Source: Deltaproteobacteria bacterium
Lineage (GTDB): Bacteria > JADJOY01
Reading direction: 5' to 3'
Assembly: GCA_016713535.1 (NCBI GenBank)
Contig: JADJOY010000001.1
Location: forward strand, 496,001-560,000
DNA length: 64,000 nucleotides
Shown: in pieces, positions 62,247 through 64,000 of the stretch
Numbering within the stretch: the first letter of the stretch is position 1
How the letters are laid out: each line of letters starts with the position of its first letter
Made by a program: the position numbers and the translations under genes
The notes under the pieces: generated by a model
What the model was told of the DNA's origin: nothing
The model's database searches: none
The model's input: the letters and a program-made list of their open reading frames with translations, nothing else

Positions 62247-63100
62247 GCATGCAGGCGCTGCCGTTCGCGGTGCTGGTCGGTGTCGGCCTGTTCTTCGCCA
62301 TGGTGCTCACGGCGGTGCTCACCGGGGTGTTCCGTGCACCTGCGCCGGCTGCGGTCAATGGCCGCGCAGTCGAGCTCGGGACGCCGCGGCGCCGCGACGT
62401 CCCGGCCGCGGCTCGCGGCCCGCTGGTGTTGCTCGTCACCGTCTCCATCGCGCTCCTGGCGCTTGCGGTGCCACCACATCGCCCGGTTCAGCTCGTGGCG
62501 GGGCTGATCCTCGGCGCGCTGATGAGCTCGTCGCTCGGCCGATGGCTCGGCCACCGTCGTCTCGAGCGATTCACGGAGCTCTTGCCCGACGCGCTCGATC
62601 TACTGGCGAGCGCGCTGCGCACCGGGCAGCCGATACGCGCGGGGTTCGATCTGCTGGCTCGCGAGATGGCGGATCCCCTCGGGAGCGAGTTCGGGCTCGT
62701 GACCCGGGACATCGAGCTCGGTGTCGGCGAGGTCGAGGCCCTCGAGAGGCTCGCCGAGCGCCTCGATTCCCTCGACGTCCAGATGCTCGTGACGTCGATC
62801 GCCGTACAGAAGGAGGTCGGCGGCAACCTCCCCGAGATCCTGGCCACGTTGTCGCAGACGATCCGCGCGCGATTCCGCATCCAGGGGCAGGTCCAGGCCT
62901 ACACCGCGCAGGCCCGGCTCTCGGCCAAGGTACTGATCGCACTCCCGGTGGTGTTCGCTACCGTGCTGTACGTGATCCGGCCCACCTACCTGGCGGTGCT
63001 CGTCACCGACCCGGCGGGCCACGCGCTGCTCGTTGCTGCGCTCGCTGGTTGGCTGGTGGGCTGGCTCGTCATCCGTCAGATCCTGGCCGTGAGCGTGTGA
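62243..63100 (+). CDS. tadB: Tad inner-membrane platform protein TadB
   Basis: 285 residues from ATG 62243. Two N-terminal helices (LPFAVLVGVGLFFAMVLTAV and PLVLLVTVSIALLALAVP), a T2SS-F domain (LPDALDLLASALRTGQPIRA, FDLLAREMADPLGSEF, VQKEVGGNLPEILATLSQTI) and two C-terminal helices (AKVLIALPVVFATVLYVI and LLVAALAGWLVGWLVI). Platform subunit that anchors CpaF. tadC follows by 10 bases, and the two are paralogues. Confidence 0.92.
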   Translation: MSMQALPFAVLVGVGLFFAMVLTAVLTGVFRAPAPAAVNGRAVELGTPRRRDVPAAARGPLVLLVTVSIALLALAVPPHRPVQLVAGLILGALMSSSLGRWLGHRRLERFTELLPDALDLLASALRTGQPIRAGFDLLAREMADPLGSEFGLVTRDIELGVGEVEALERLAERLDSLDVQMLVTSIAVQKEVGGNLPEILATLSQTIRARFRIQGQVQAYTAQARLSAKVLIALPVVFATVLYVIRPTYLAVLVTDPAGHALLVAALAGWLVGWLVIRQILAVSV

Positions 63101-63110
63101 GGAGGGGGCG

Positions 63111-64000
63111 GTGGGGAGCGTGGTCGTCGGGTTGCTGGTGAGCGTCCTGGGAGGCGCGGCGGTCTTCGCCGTGTTGTGGGCCGCCTACCTGGCGTTGATG
63201 CGCGCTCCGGCTGCCGAAGCCACGGCGGCTCGCAATGGCACACCGCGGGCGAACGCCGAGCGCCGCGAGGCCGACTTCCTGGTGGGGCTGGCGCGGTGGT
63301 CTCCACGTGCGCCCGCGTTCGCGCAGCGCTATCAATCGGCGCTGCAGCACGCCGGCTTCCAGCGCCCGGAGCACGTCGACGGGTTCTTCGGCCTGATGGT
63401 GGTGGGAGCGCTCGCCGGCATCGTGTTCGGTGCCGTGGTCGTGCCGACCTGGAGCCTCGCGCCGGGCCTGCAGGCTCTGTGGATGCTGATCGCCCCCATG
63501 GCAGGGCTGGTGCTTCCGGTGTTCTGGCTGCGGGTACGGGAGCGGGAGCGGCAGGCCGAGATCGCGCGCACTCTCCCCGATGCGCTCGACCTGATGAAGA
63601 TCTGCCTCGAGGCGGGGCTCGCGATGGAGCCAGCGATGACCCGGGTCGGCGAGGAGCTCGGCAAGCGCCGCGCTGTCCTTGGGCGCGAGCTGATCCTGAC
63701 CAGCCGGCAGATCCAGGCGGGCCGGAGCCGTGCGGACGCGCTCCACGCCCTGGCCAGCCGCTGCGGGGTCCCGGAGCTCAGCAACGTGGTGATGCTCCTC
63801 AACCAGACCGAGCGCATGGGTATGGGCGTCGGCGACGTGCTGCGGACCGCGGCGGATACGAGCCGTACCCGCCGCCTGCAGCGCGCGGAGACCGAGGCCG
63901 CTCGCACGTCCGTCAAGATGATCTTCCCGCTGGCGCTCTTCCTGCTGCCAGCGATGCTGCTGGTGGTGCTCGGTCCGGCGTTCCTCCAGCTCCAGCGAGG
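63111..64000 (+). CDS. tadC: Tad inner-membrane platform protein TadC (partial, runs off the window)
   Basis: GTG 63111 follows a strong site (GGAGG at 63100-63104). The frame stays open to the window edge, about 296 codons. Helix VVVGLLVSVLGGAAVFAVLW at the start; then a low-complexity linker, the platform segment RTLPDALDLMKICLEAGLAM, the stretch VPELSNVVMLLNQTERMGMG, and a C-terminal helix LALFLLPAMLLVVLGPAFL. This is the second T2SS-F-like protein of the Tad platform. The true end is just beyond base 64000, since the family normally stops soon after this helix. Confidence 0.9.
   Translation, partial: MGSVVVGLLVSVLGGAAVFAVLWAAYLALMRAPAAEATAARNGTPRANAERREADFLVGLARWSPRAPAFAQRYQSALQHAGFQRPEHVDGFFGLMVVGALAGIVFGAVVVPTWSLAPGLQALWMLIAPMAGLVLPVFWLRVRERERQAEIARTLPDALDLMKICLEAGLAMEPAMTRVGEELGKRRAVLGRELILTSRQIQAGRSRADALHALASRCGVPELSNVVMLLNQTERMGMGVGDVLRTAADTSRTRRLQRAETEAARTSVKMIFPLALFLLPAMLLVVLGPAFLQLQR

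Overview
The window is a GC-rich (roughly two-thirds G+C by eye), densely packed bacterial chromosome segment of housekeeping character, with no phage, transposon or CRISPR array. Gene order (smpB - tRNA - tig-clpP-clpX-lon - tRNA-Val - tRNA-Asp; rpsB-tsf-pyrH-frr-uppS-cdsA-rseP-tsaB; ilvC-pssA-leuA-asd-truA; rplM-rpsI-argC) is the arrangement familiar from deltaproteobacterial lineages (Desulfuromonadota, Myxococcota, Binatota and relatives). I infer an uncultured, Gram-negative, high-GC member of that broad group; the exact phylum cannot be fixed from the window.

Layout. 1-3.7 kb: branched-chain amino-acid type ABC transporter (end of livJ, then livH-livM-livG-livF). 3.9-8.9 kb: an SCP2-type thiolase, bioD, a DksA/TraR zinc-finger protein, an unrecognised protein and ftsY. 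9-16.7 kb: smpB (minus strand), tRNA-Lys, tRNA-Leu, tig-clpP-clpX-lon, tRNA-Val, tRNA-Asp and a small Lys/Ala-tailed protein. 16.8-21 kb: a PEGA lipoprotein, a small membrane protein, and divergent rarA and recN. 21-32 kb: secA-argJ, then the translation and envelope cluster rpsB to tsaB. 32-41.5 kb: a DUF465 protein, ilvC-pssA-leuA-asd-truA-pilT, rplM-rpsI, argC. 41.5-47 kb: an STT3/AglB-like oligosaccharyltransferase and cysK on the minus strand, then a divergent cysO-cysM-mec-tusA-like operon that encodes cysteine synthesis on a protein thiocarboxylate carrier. 47-54.5 kb, minus strand: ftsE-ftsX-envC-like-ctpA-HEAT, a conserved small protein, murI and a secreted protein. 54.5-64 kb: a Tad (tight adherence) pilus secretion operon cpaA-tadE-tadE-cpaB-cpaC-tadG-cpaF-tadB-tadC that runs off the window.

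The record contains many single-base disruptions: about twelve frameshifts, mostly at short homopolymers, in livH, bioD, an unknown gene, ftsY (two), secA, rpsB, DUF465 (three), STT3 and cpaC, plus two in-frame TAA codons (secA and cpaC). Since secA, ftsY and rpsB are essential, most of these are probably sequence errors in a long-read or metagenome assembly. Repairing each shift gives a whole number of codons and a normal family length. Every complete gene I can read ends in TGA except tig (TAG); none ends in TAA, and both in-frame TAA codons sit where Tyr (TAC) fits. I report this but do not claim recoding.

The most interesting biology is the CysO-CysM-Mec module, whose carrier ends in Gly-Gly-Val and so needs trimming, with a TusA-fold partner that has lost its cysteine. 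A bacterial STT3-type enzyme and a Tad cluster with no visible pilin or TadZ gene follow.
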